Assembly: GCA_016871895.1 (NCBI GenBank)
Contig: VHBO01000010.1
Span: forward strand, 1 to 56,647
Source: Gemmatimonadota bacterium
GTDB taxonomy: Bacteria; Gemmatimonadota; Gemmatimonadetes; Gemmatimonadales; Gemmatimonadaceae
Reading direction: 5' to 3'
DNA length: 56,647 nucleotides
Shown one piece after another: positions 8,347 to 16,526 of this stretch. A program made the position numbers and the translations under genes. Each line of letters starts with the position of its first letter. Position 1 is the first letter of the stretch. The notes under the pieces are model-generated. The model searched no databases and was not told the DNA's origin. It saw only the letters and a list, made by a program, of their open reading frames with translations.

Positions 8347-9851
8347 AGGTCTGCGTCCTCCAGCCCGACTACTCGGCGTCGGGCGTCGATTATCGACACT
8401 ACGATCCGCGGCGTGACCTCACGCCGCTGCTCCCGGCGGGCGCCACGGTACATCACGAGGCGCTCAACAAGGTCAGCACGTATCGGCAGCTGAAGCGGCT
8501 CGCCGCGCAGGGGTTCGACATCTTCGTGAATCTGTGCGAGGGCTACCCTGAGTGGGATGTCCCGGGGATCGATGTCATCCAGTCCCTTGAGGCGCTGGGG
8601 CTCCCGTACACCGGCCCGACGCCCGCGCTCTACGACGTGCCGAAGCCGATTATGAAGTACGTCGCGCACATCATGGGCGTCGCGACGCCGTTGCACGCGC
8701 TGCTCGACGCCGCACGGCTCCCGGCGGATGCGGCGGCGGCGCGGCAGGTGATCGGTGCGGCCACGCACCGGCTGCGCTTTCCCTGCTTCGTGAAGCCCGC
8801 CGGCGCCGGCGACAGCCTGGGCGTCGATGAGCAGGCCGTCGTCGCCGACCTCGAGGCGCTCACCACGCAGGTGCGGAAGCTGGCCGAGGAGTTCCCCTCA
8901 CTCCTCGTCGAGGAGTACATCGATGGGCGCGAGTTCACGGTCCTCGTCGTCGGGGAGGCGGATCGCCCCGGACGCGGGACCGCGCTCGTCCCGGTCGAGT
9001 ACACCTTCCCAACCGGCTTTCGCTACAAGAGCTACGCCCTCAAGACGAGCGAACTGCATCCCGAGGCGAACCATCCCGTGCGCGACGAGGCGCTCGCGAG
9101 CCGGCTCCGGCAGGCGGCGGAGCGCGTCTTCGAGGGATTCGCCGGCGTCGGGTATGCGCGGATGGACTTCCGGATGGATGCCGCCGGGACGATCCACTTC
9201 CTCGAGATGAACTTCACTTGCTCCGTCTTCTATGAGGGGGCGTACGGTGGATCCGCCGACCATATCCTGCGCTTCGATCCGATAGGCCAGGCCGGGTTCC
9301 TTGAGCGGATCATCGCGGAGGGGATCGCTCGGCATCGGCGCCGGGAGAAAGCGTACGCGCTCCGCGGCGACGCGATCGCCGGGTACGGGGTCGTCGCGAC
9401 GAAGCGGTTGACGGCGGGGGAGTTGATCTGGGCCGGGGAGGGACGGCCGCACCGGATCGTGACCCGTCGACACGTGGAGCGGCACTGGGACGCGACCGAC
9501 CGGGAACTCTTCCGGCACTATGCCGTCCCGCTGAGCGATGAGGTCTACGCCATCTGGGACGAGGATCCCCTCGCTTGGGCGCCGTGGAACCACAGCTGCG
9601 AGGCCAACACCGCCTTCCGCGGGCTCGATGTCGTCGCCGTGCGTGACATCGCGGTGGGCGAGGAACTCACCCTCGACTACGGCCAGCTCCTGGATGACCG
9701 GAGTGCGGGCTTCGATTGCCGCTGTGGGGCGGCGGCGTGCCGCGGACGGATCGCCGGCGCGCAGGGCAACTCCGTCACGGCCCGGGAGCGGGCCGCGTCC
9801 CCGTCATCAGCGCCGCCGCCTTGGCGTCGGCGCGATGCAAATGTGTCTTGA
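8343..9851 (+). CDS. ATP-grasp ligase fused to a SET domain
   Basis: The start is the ATG at 8343, overlapping the previous stop (ATGA), giving 502 residues. Residues 1 to about 330 are an ATP-grasp ligase of the D-Ala-D-Ala ligase family: FVNLCEGYPEWDVPG (about 62), LPYTGPTPALYDVPK (about 87), FVKPAGAGDSLGV (about 150) and the Mg site ARMDFRMD...FLEMNFTCS. From about 345 to 475 there is a SET lysine-methyltransferase-like domain, with AGYGVVATKRLTAGELIW, WNHSCEANTAF, VGEELTLDYG and a post-SET-like CRCGAAACRGRI. The C-terminal 25 residues are low-complexity. Covalent fusion links ligation to SAM-dependent methylation of the product or of a partner protein. The substrate is unknown. Confidence 0.8.
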   Translation: MKVCVLQPDYSASGVDYRHYDPRRDLTPLLPAGATVHHEALNKVSTYRQLKRLAAQGFDIFVNLCEGYPEWDVPGIDVIQSLEALGLPYTGPTPALYDVPKPIMKYVAHIMGVATPLHALLDAARLPADAAAARQVIGAATHRLRFPCFVKPAGAGDSLGVDEQAVVADLEALTTQVRKLAEEFPSLLVEEYIDGREFTVLVVGEADRPGRGTALVPVEYTFPTGFRYKSYALKTSELHPEANHPVRDEALASRLRQAAERVFEGFAGVGYARMDFRMDAAGTIHFLEMNFTCSVFYEGAYGGSADHILRFDPIGQAGFLERIIAEGIARHRRREKAYALRGDAIAGYGVVATKRLTAGELIWAGEGRPHRIVTRRHVERHWDATDRELFRHYAVPLSDEVYAIWDEDPLAWAPWNHSCEANTAFRGLDVVAVRDIAVGEELTLDYGQLLDDRSAGFDCRCGAAACRGRIAGAQGNSVTARERAASPSSAPPPWRRRDANVS

Positions 9852-9934
9852 CGCCGAGCCTCAGGTGGTGGCATCGTGAGGCAGCGGGCGCCCACCATCG
9901 GGGCTCCGCATCACCCCAGCAGGGATCGGTACCA

Positions 9935-10375
9935 ATGACTCGGACCTTCCGTCGCCTTCTCACCCTCCTCGGCGTCGCCCTCCTCGCCGCCCCGTCGGCG
10001 GCGTCGGCGCAGAGCTACGCCAACACCGTGTGGGATCAGTTGAAGCGCGGCTACGAGTCGAATCAGGGCCAGGGCTTCACGTCGCGGAATTACATCATGG
10101 GGCGGATGAACGGCGACGCCTCCGATACCTGGAGCTTCGCCCTCACCGCGGGGATGACCTACAAGTTCTGGGGCGTCTGCGACGCTGACTGCAGCGATCT
10201 CGACATCGCCCTGCTCGACGAGAACGACAACGAGCTCGAGTCGGACGTCCTCACCGATGACAACCCGATCGTCGAGTACCGCCCGAAGAAGAGCGGCACC
10301 TACAAGGTGAAGGTCACGATGGCGGCGTGCAGCACGAACCCCTGCTTCTGGGGCTTCGCGATCTTCCAGAAGTAG
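9935..10375 (+). CDS. Small secreted protein, PPC-like beta-sandwich
   Basis: The ATG at 9935, after AGGGA, gives 146 residues. The first 25 form a clear signal peptide (RRLLTLLGVALLAAPSAASAQ) with an ASAQ cleavage site. The mature part has the pattern of bacterial pre-peptidase C-terminal type beta-sandwiches (TWSFALTAGMTYKFWGVCDADCSDLDIALLDEN, shown here only as a description of spacing between the two Cys pairs). Four cysteines in two close pairs (near 77/81 and 133/138) could form disulphides. It is likely a periplasmic or extracellular binding module; no enzyme motif is seen. A strong terminator follows, so transcription ends here. Confidence 0.65.
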   Translation: MTRTFRRLLTLLGVALLAAPSAASAQSYANTVWDQLKRGYESNQGQGFTSRNYIMGRMNGDASDTWSFALTAGMTYKFWGVCDADCSDLDIALLDENDNELESDVLTDDNPIVEYRPKKSGTYKVKVTMAACSTNPCFWGFAIFQK

Positions 10376-10405
10376 TCGCGACGTCGTCACGGTCACTCCG
10401 TGATG

Positions 10406-10445
10406 GACGAGGGCCCGGCTCCCCATAGGGAGCCGGGCCCTCGTC
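10406..10445. terminator. Bidirectional hairpin terminator
   Basis: A perfect 18-bp stem (10406-10423 against 10428-10445; left arm GACGAGGGCCCGGCTCCC) closes on a 4-nt loop. It lies between the stop of the plus-strand secreted protein (10375) and the stop of the minus-strand M14 peptidase (10504), so it can serve both. There is no long U-tract. Confidence 0.85.
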
Positions 10446-10503
10446 GTTGCCGGCCGATCCGGGCCTTGGGCGATCCGGATCGGCCCGCGCCGCCGGTCTC
10501 GCC

Positions 10504-13413
10504 CTACCGGCCGGCGTCGAGGTCGTTCCAGTGCAGGATCGAGTTGAAGCCGAGGAAGAAGGTCCCGTGCGTCTGCCACCGCCAGAAGGGTCGGATCCCG
10601 AAGCTCACCACGTGGCCCTGGCCGAGCGGCGAGTCGATGACCTGCGCGCGGTTCGCGAGCGCCTGGCCCCCATCGAGCGAGCCGGAGAGGAGCATCTCTG
10701 CGGGGTTCGCGGGGAAGCTCATCACGACGCGCGGTCGACCCGGGAGCGCGCCCGCACTCGTCGCCCCGCCGGTCGCGGGACCGCCCATCGCGCCCGCCGG
10801 ACCGGGGCCGCGCCCCGCCGCACCACCCGCGGCAGCGCCCGTCGCCGGCGCGGAATCGACCGCCGCCCAGTTCCACGTCGAGAGGGTGAGTGGCGTCGCC
10901 ATCGGCGTCGTGTTCTGCCCAGGGCCCGCGCCTCCACCCGCTCCGCCACCGAAGGCCCCCGTTCCCGCCACGCTGAGCACCGGCGCGGAGTTGAAGTAGA
11001 CCGGGACCTGCGCACCATAGCCGTAGGCGATGGGGCTCGTGCGGTCGGTGACGAGGCCGCGCATCACCGAGCCGCGTACGAAGAGGTTTGCCGGCGTCTC
11101 GACGGTGATCCCGGTGAGGAGCTTGTACTCCGGGAAGATCGTCGCCGTCGCGCCCTCGACGATCAACGTCCCCCCGGCCTCGACGAACTTCCGCAGCTCG
11201 AGCAGCCCCTCGTAGCCCATCCCGCCCCGGATGTCGTCCGACTCGTCGTTGACGCCGAGGTTCGGCGTCGCCGGTGTCCGGCGATACGGGAGCGGGAGCG
11301 ATCCCGTCATCGCGATTCCATTCACCTGCGACTCCGCGCTCCCGCCGACGTGGGGGTAGATGATCACGTCGTAGCGCGCGCGGAGGTTCCCCTGTCGCAG
11401 CGTCTGGTCGGCGAAGTAGGTGTACGGGACGCCGTAGGTGTCGAGCGCGGCGCGGACCCAGCCCTCATCCTGCGTGCGCTGCCAGCTGTGGACGTAGCCG
11501 ATGCGCGGGAGGTCGAGGTCGTGTGTCTTCACCGTCGGCGCGGCGGCGAGCGCCACCCCGGAGAGCCCGAGGTCGCGCAGCACCGGCCCGACGACCGCGG
11601 GGTTCGCGTTCGCGATGATGAAGCTCCCCGCCCGGAAGCGTCGCCCCCCCGCCTCGAAGTCCGACTCGGCCGCCGCCATCGGTACGTCCTTCAGCCGGAA
11701 CCGCATCGTCACGAGCGCATTGTCCGCCGTGTGCTCCACCACGACGACCGGGCCGGTGCCGGTGATGCCCCCCGCCGCGCGCGCCGGCGTGGTGAGCCGC
11801 GTCATCCGCTGCGTCAGGATCGACGTGTCCGTCACCGCGTGGAGCACCACATTGCGCATCAGCTGGAAGGTCCAGCCGGTGTCGTCGTACGGGCGCGGAT
11901 TCGTGCTCGGGAAGTTCTGGGTCGAGAAGTACATATCCGCGAGGGTCCGGTACGGCTGGTCCGCGCGGATGACGTAGTCCCCCTTCTGGACGGTGAGCCC
12001 ACCCGCCGTGAAGGTCGCATCGGCTACGTGGATCTCGAGGCCCTGCCGATGCAGTTCGTTGATCGCTTCCACGGCATCGACGCGCCGACGCTGCCCTGCC
12101 GGCACCACCCACCCGAACGTCGGGCCCGTACGCCCGCGCGCCACCGAGCGCTGCGCCTTCAGCCAGTAGTTCTCGAGATAGAGCTTCCGGTTCTTCGCGA
12201 AGTGGTCGAGGGAGAAGAGCACCCCCGACTGACCGATGTTCACCGAGTTGCGCGGTCCCCACTTGATCTCCTGGAGCGGCGGGTTCGGCCGGAACCACTC
12301 GCGGCTCGTCGTCCCCGGCCCCACGCGGAGCGACGGGTTGTTGTCCGGGCCGTAGCTCTGTACCTCGTAGAAACGGCCGATCGCGTTGCGCGAGTGCGCG
12401 GCGAAGAAGAGATAGTTCGGCACCCAGCCGTCGTAGAAGCCGTAGGTCCACACCCCCGGCACGCCGCGCTTCGTCAGCTCCATCACGTCGGCCTGCGCCA
12501 TCATCCACCACTCGTTGACGGTGATGGGATCGAGCCCCTCGTTGTACGGGCCCGTCCCCGTGGACGAGTAGAGGTAGGACACCGACTCGTGGAGGTCGTG
12601 CATCACCTGCGGCGTCCACTGGAGGAAGGTGCGGTTCACGTGGCGCGTCAGCGCGAGGAACTGCCCCATCCCGTCCCGGTTGTTGTCGTGCGCGACGTAC
12701 TTGCCCCAGTACATCAGCGGCAGCCGCGCCTCACCTGCTGGCCGCGCCTTGTTGAAGTAGTACGTGTCGACCTGCCGCTCGCGCCCGTCCACCTCGAGCA
12801 CTGGCGTGATGAAGGTGATGACGTTCGTCCGGATGTTCTCGTAGAACGGCGTCTCCGTCACCGCCATCCGGTAGGCGAGCTCCATCAGCATCTCGGGCCC
12901 GCCCGTCTCACCGGAATGCAGCCCCGACGTCAGCCAGTAGATCGGCTTCGCGGTCTCGAGGAGCTGCTGCCCGCGGGCGACCGTCGTCCGGCGCGGGTCG
13001 GTCAGCTCGTTGAGGTAGCCGCGGTGCGCGTCGAGGGTCGCGATGATCGCGGAGTCGGCGATCGCCACGACGATCATCTCGCGCCCCTCCTCGGTCTGAC
13101 CGATCGTCCACGTCTTCACGCGCGGTGAGGCCGAGTCGAGCGCGAACATATAGCGGTGGATGTCGCGCGCGTACGTGAGCTCGCCCGGCGTGCCGACGAT
13201 CCGCCCGAGGAACTTCAGCGGCGTGGGCACCCGGTCGGAGGCCGGCAGGTGGTCCACGAGCTCTGTGCTGATGCGCGCGTCCTGCAGGTGCTCGCGGATC
13301 TTGGCCGTGTACTCCCGGTCGACGGGCTGGCCCTGCGCCCGTGCGATGCCGGACACCAGCAGGGAGGCGAGGAGCGCGGCCGTGGCGAGCCGCGGGCGGG
13401 TCAGGCGGGACAT
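10504..13413 (-). CDS. Secreted M14-family zinc carboxypeptidase, large form
   Basis: The 969-residue exported metallopeptidase has a signal peptide (residues 1-26, ending SGIARAQ). Zinc ligands are seen in LHSGETGGPE (H166, E169), and the third histidine is in MHDLHES (H272 or H275). HDNNRDGMG (about 242-250) supplies the substrate-carboxylate region. The remaining 500 residues include a region resembling a class I glutamine amidotransferase-like fold (about 560-760) and a Gly/Ala/Pro-rich stretch (about 840-920). Large peptidases of this kind are common in bacteria that feed on proteins. It is followed, 111 bp away, by another secreted hydrolase on the same strand. Confidence 0.85.
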   Translation of the reverse strand: MSRLTRPRLATAALLASLLVSGIARAQGQPVDREYTAKIREHLQDARISTELVDHLPASDRVPTPLKFLGRIVGTPGELTYARDIHRYMFALDSASPRVKTWTIGQTEEGREMIVVAIADSAIIATLDAHRGYLNELTDPRRTTVARGQQLLETAKPIYWLTSGLHSGETGGPEMLMELAYRMAVTETPFYENIRTNVITFITPVLEVDGRERQVDTYYFNKARPAGEARLPLMYWGKYVAHDNNRDGMGQFLALTRHVNRTFLQWTPQVMHDLHESVSYLYSSTGTGPYNEGLDPITVNEWWMMAQADVMELTKRGVPGVWTYGFYDGWVPNYLFFAAHSRNAIGRFYEVQSYGPDNNPSLRVGPGTTSREWFRPNPPLQEIKWGPRNSVNIGQSGVLFSLDHFAKNRKLYLENYWLKAQRSVARGRTGPTFGWVVPAGQRRRVDAVEAINELHRQGLEIHVADATFTAGGLTVQKGDYVIRADQPYRTLADMYFSTQNFPSTNPRPYDDTGWTFQLMRNVVLHAVTDTSILTQRMTRLTTPARAAGGITGTGPVVVVEHTADNALVTMRFRLKDVPMAAAESDFEAGGRRFRAGSFIIANANPAVVGPVLRDLGLSGVALAAAPTVKTHDLDLPRIGYVHSWQRTQDEGWVRAALDTYGVPYTYFADQTLRQGNLRARYDVIIYPHVGGSAESQVNGIAMTGSLPLPYRRTPATPNLGVNDESDDIRGGMGYEGLLELRKFVEAGGTLIVEGATATIFPEYKLLTGITVETPANLFVRGSVMRGLVTDRTSPIAYGYGAQVPVYFNSAPVLSVAGTGAFGGGAGGGAGPGQNTTPMATPLTLSTWNWAAVDSAPATGAAAGGAAGRGPGPAGAMGGPATGGATSAGALPGRPRVVMSFPANPAEMLLSGSLDGGQALANRAQVIDSPLGQGHVVSFGIRPFWRWQTHGTFFLGFNSILHWNDLDAGR

Positions 13414-13524
13414 ACGGACTCCGAGGTGGGAGGAACGAAGGACGCCGGGAGGCCTACGCGCGGGCGTCGCCGGATGCTGAATGCTGGAGGTTGAACGCGA
13501 TCGCGATGCGATGGACGAAAGGCC

Positions 13525-16005
13525 TCAGCGCGGCGTGAGCCGCGTGCGCGACGCCGTCGCCGCGTCGATCTTCGGTCGCGTGTACAGCACCGGGAAGTAC
13601 CGGTCCCGCGCCCACTCGCCGAAGAGGTCACGATAGAACGGGCTCGTCGGGTCCCCAGACTGGCCCGGGGTGTTGGTGCCGAGCGCGAGGTCCCAGTCCG
13701 CGAGGTCGATCGCGATCCGGAACGAGGCGCCGCTCGTCTGGTTGTCGCCGTTCCCGTTCGCGTTCAGGGTGAGGCCGTAGCCGCCGCGCGGTGCGGGGCC
13801 CACGTCGAGGCGCGCGCGTAGCGAGTCCGCCACGAGCCCGCTGAGCACGTGCCGGATCATCACGTGCTTGTAGCCCGATCGGCCATACGCCCACCCCGAC
13901 ACCTCCGCGCCGAACCGCTCCCGTAACGAGGCCTCCGCGTCCACCAGCGCCTGCACGAGCAGGGCGTCGCGTGACGGCAGCGGCGCCGGCCCCCACGCCC
14001 CGTCGGGGATCGTCACCGCGCGCAGGACCACCTCGAACGGGATCTCCGGCATCACCGCCCGCTCGGCCGGCGCCACGAGGCGCTCAGAGGTGAGGCGCGT
14101 GAGCCGACGTTCCCACGCCACATAGATCCCCGCCTCCACGCTCTCCTTCGCGAGGACGTGGTCCCAAGCGAGGAGACGCCGACGGAGCGAATCGAGCCGC
14201 GGTGTGGGCACCGCGACGTCACGCAGCAGTCGCGTCAGCTCACGCGCGGGGAGCGAGAGCTCATCCGTCTGCAGGCGCGTCATATCGGCGAGCGAGAAGC
14301 GCCGGCCGCTCCCGAGCACCTCCGTCGCGCGCGCCCACCGGTGCGGACTCGCCCAGGTGAAACCGATCGCGTCCATCGCGGGGAAGTCGCGCGGCACGTT
14401 GTCCTGATTCGCCGTCGCGAAGAACCCGTCCGCGGGGTCCAGCACGTGCGGCTTCTGCAGGATGTCGAGGAACCCGTTCCACTCGTAGCGACCATCGCCG
14501 GGAACGGGGACGAGCCCGCTGAAGTTCGGGCGGCGCGGCGCGATCCCCACCGCCTGCCATCCGATGTGGCCCGTGCGGTCCGCCCAGATCATGTTCTCGC
14601 CCGGGATGTGCCCATAGCGGTTCGCCGCGCGGAACTCCTCCCACGTCGTCGCCTGGTCGATCCGCAGGCTCGAGAGATACGGCGCCCCGCCGGGCTCGAG
14701 CCACGCCGCCCGCACCGCGAAGGCGCGATGGCGCGCCGCATCCTGGTACACCACCGGCCCGTGCCGCGTGTATCGGTGCCGCACGATCGCGGGACGCTGG
14801 CCCTTCACCGGGATCGTGTCGACGATGACGCGCATCGGCTCCCACTGCCCGCGATAGCGATAGCGGTCGGCGTTCGCGGGGTCGGTCTCGTAGACGAGGA
14901 GATCCTCGCCGTCGGTCTCGAAGATCGTGAGCCCCCACGCGCCGTGCTGGTTATGGCCGATCGAGATGCCTGGGAGCACCGGCTCGCCGCCGCCGATCAC
15001 ATCCCACCCCGGCCCCACGAGGTGCGCGAAGTAGCGGAGCGAGGGGACCGAGATCGCCCGGTGCGGATCGTTCGCGAGCAGCGGCGCGCCGCTCTGGCTC
15101 AGTCGACCGCTGACGATCCAGTTATTGCTCCCGCCGGCAAGGCGTTCGCGGGACCAGTCGATCGGGTCGGCGTCGTCGGTCGCGTCCGCTTCGGCGGATG
15201 CCGCGCGACGCGCCGGGGGAGACATCGGATTCGCATCGTGGGGCGTGCTCGCGTGCGCCGTCCGGTACGCCGGCGCGATGTCCTCCGCACGGAATCGCAG
15301 CGACCCGCGGAAGGCGTTGTAGAGCTTGAGGATGTCGGCGGCGAGCAGCGCGGAGTCGATGCCGGGTGCGAGGGTCAGATCAGGATCGCCCGGCCGGAAC
15401 GCCTGCAGCGCCTTCACGCGTGCGGGGCCCAGCGACGCGACCATCCGCCCGTAGTCGAGCTCCTCGGTGATGTTCCCGAGGAGCCCCTGATGCCGCGAGA
15501 TCACGACCTCCGTGGTCCAGAGGCCTGGGAGCGTGTTGAGGATTCGGAATTCGATCGGGAGGCGCGCGGGATCGCGGCGTGCCTCGGTCACGTACGCGTT
15601 GATGCCGTCGACGAACGCCGTGATGATCGCGCGCCCGCGCGGATGGTAATGCTGGAACTCCGCGGTGAGGTCGCCGCGGAACCGGAAGAGCCGCGCCCCG
15701 ATGTCGCGGTCCAGTTCGCGCGGGCCGAGCCATTCGGCCACCGTCCCCGTCGCCTGGCGTCGCCAGACCTCGAATTGAAAGAGCCGGTCCTTCGCGGCGG
15801 CCCATCCCTGCGCGAAGAAGAGGTCGTGCTCCGTCTTTGCGTAGATGTGGTTGATCCCCCAGCGGTCACGGACGATCTCGACCGGTTGTTCGAGTCCCGG
15901 GAGGCGCAGTGTCGTCTCCTCTGCGGCAGTCGGCTGCGCGCCGAGGGGGGCGGTGGCGGCGCAGAGGAGGGCGAGGAACGCGCGGACGGAGGTGGAGGGT
16001 CGCAT
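13525..16005 (-). CDS. Penicillin acylase family Ntn-hydrolase
   Basis: This 826-residue precursor of the penicillin acylase/acyl-homoserine-lactone acylase family has a signal peptide (1 to about 23, TAPLGAQ). Residues 30 to about 290 form the alpha chain plus linker peptide. GGSNNW at 291-296 marks autocatalytic cleavage, which would free S293 as the N-terminal nucleophile of the beta chain. The mature enzyme would hydrolyse amide bonds in the periplasm; substrates in the family include beta-lactams, N-acyl-homoserine lactones and cyclic peptides, and cannot be distinguished here. The linker before the cleavage site is rich in Asp/Ala. Confidence 0.85.
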   Translation of the reverse strand: MRPSTSVRAFLALLCAATAPLGAQPTAAEETTLRLPGLEQPVEIVRDRWGINHIYAKTEHDLFFAQGWAAAKDRLFQFEVWRRQATGTVAEWLGPRELDRDIGARLFRFRGDLTAEFQHYHPRGRAIITAFVDGINAYVTEARRDPARLPIEFRILNTLPGLWTTEVVISRHQGLLGNITEELDYGRMVASLGPARVKALQAFRPGDPDLTLAPGIDSALLAADILKLYNAFRGSLRFRAEDIAPAYRTAHASTPHDANPMSPPARRAASAEADATDDADPIDWSRERLAGGSNNWIVSGRLSQSGAPLLANDPHRAISVPSLRYFAHLVGPGWDVIGGGEPVLPGISIGHNQHGAWGLTIFETDGEDLLVYETDPANADRYRYRGQWEPMRVIVDTIPVKGQRPAIVRHRYTRHGPVVYQDAARHRAFAVRAAWLEPGGAPYLSSLRIDQATTWEEFRAANRYGHIPGENMIWADRTGHIGWQAVGIAPRRPNFSGLVPVPGDGRYEWNGFLDILQKPHVLDPADGFFATANQDNVPRDFPAMDAIGFTWASPHRWARATEVLGSGRRFSLADMTRLQTDELSLPARELTRLLRDVAVPTPRLDSLRRRLLAWDHVLAKESVEAGIYVAWERRLTRLTSERLVAPAERAVMPEIPFEVVLRAVTIPDGAWGPAPLPSRDALLVQALVDAEASLRERFGAEVSGWAYGRSGYKHVMIRHVLSGLVADSLRARLDVGPAPRGGYGLTLNANGNGDNQTSGASFRIAIDLADWDLALGTNTPGQSGDPTSPFYRDLFGEWARDRYFPVLYTRPKIDAATASRTRLTPR

Positions 16006-16064
16006 CGGGAGGCGCGGGCGAGAGGTCTGTGGGGCGCCGGCAGGGCCAAGCGTCTCCAGAAACT

Positions 16065-16129
16065 ACGAACGGGTGGCCCGCGAGGGACCACCCGTTCGTG
16101 TCGGAGATGGAGAGCCCCCGATGCGGGGG
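16065..16129 (-). terminator. Two hairpins downstream of tRNA-Cys
   Basis: On the minus strand the tRNA-Cys gene (3' end at 16133) is followed by a 6-bp stem with a 3-nt loop (16115-16129, CCCCCG/CGGGGG). Next comes a 12-bp perfect stem (16065-16076 against 16088-16099, ACGAACGGGTGG/CCACCCGTTCGT). They probably end transcription of the tRNA before the penicillin acylase gene. Confidence 0.6.
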
Positions 16130-16132
16130 GAG

Positions 16133-16204
16133 AGGCGCCGGTCGGAATCGAACCGACGAATAGCAGATTTGCAGTCTGCCGCCTTACCACTTGGCCACGG
16201 CGCC
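16133..16204 (-). tRNA. tRNA-Cys (anticodon GCA)
   Basis: The minus strand folds into a complete cloverleaf of 72 nt. The acceptor arms are GGCGCCG and CGGCGCC with discriminator U. The anticodon stem GCAGA/UCUGC carries the loop CUGCAAA with anticodon GCA. The T stem is GUCGG/CCGAC with loop UUCGAUU. The 3' CCA is not encoded. Confidence 0.95.
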
Positions 16205-16526
16205 GTATCGGCAAAGGTAGCGGCGACGCCCCTCGAGGGAAACCGTGGCGCCGCGACTCTGAGGACTAGCCGAAGTGTCCTAAAATTAGGTCAAAATCTC
16301 GTCATCGCGTACTTCGGCGTGCAATATTCGCACTGATTGTCTTGAAAACCAAGGAATTTCCCGTAAATTTTGCAAAATCAGCACGTAAAGATCGTCAGAA
16401 AGCACATTCTTTTATCGTTTATTGGCACATCTGCTGTTTCGGTCCGCGTCCAGCGTCCAGCGTCCAGCGTCCAGCTTCCAGCTTTCAGCCTCCAGCTTTC
16501 AGCCTCCAGCCTCCAGCCTCAACAGA
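16205..16526. other. AT-rich leader region upstream of glutamine synthetase III
   Basis: No gene is seen here. Positions 16265-16440 are clearly AT-richer than the rest of the window and probably hold the glnN promoter and operators. Visible features are an inverted repeat CCTAA-AA-TTAGG (near 16279), the near-palindrome GGAATTTCC (near 16353), and the heptamer array at 16447-16520 that ends a few bases before the start codon. I could not place a convincing -35/-10 pair. Confidence 0.5.
16447..16520. repeat. Heptameric tandem repeat (CNTCCAG) directly before glnN
   Basis: Ten 7-bp units follow each other without gaps: four CGTCCAG, one CTTCCAG, then CTTTCAG and CCTCCAG units. The array occupies the place of the ribosome binding region and ends 6 bp before the ATG at 16527, so it lies within the transcript leader. 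Confidence 0.9.

Noticed and set aside
10447-13128. 893-codon plus-strand frame opposite the M14 peptidase
   Set aside because: It has no domain, is Arg/Glu/Val-rich and lies entirely over a clear secreted peptidase on the other strand.
16133-16204. tRNA-Cys as integration site of the photosynthesis cluster
   Set aside because: No second copy of the tRNA 3' end and no integrase gene were seen, and ordinary genes separate it from the cluster.
16423-16438. Sigma-54 promoter upstream of glnN
   Set aside because: TGGCAC fits the -24 element, but the -12 position reads CTGTT instead of TTGC, and I do not know whether this organism has sigma-54.
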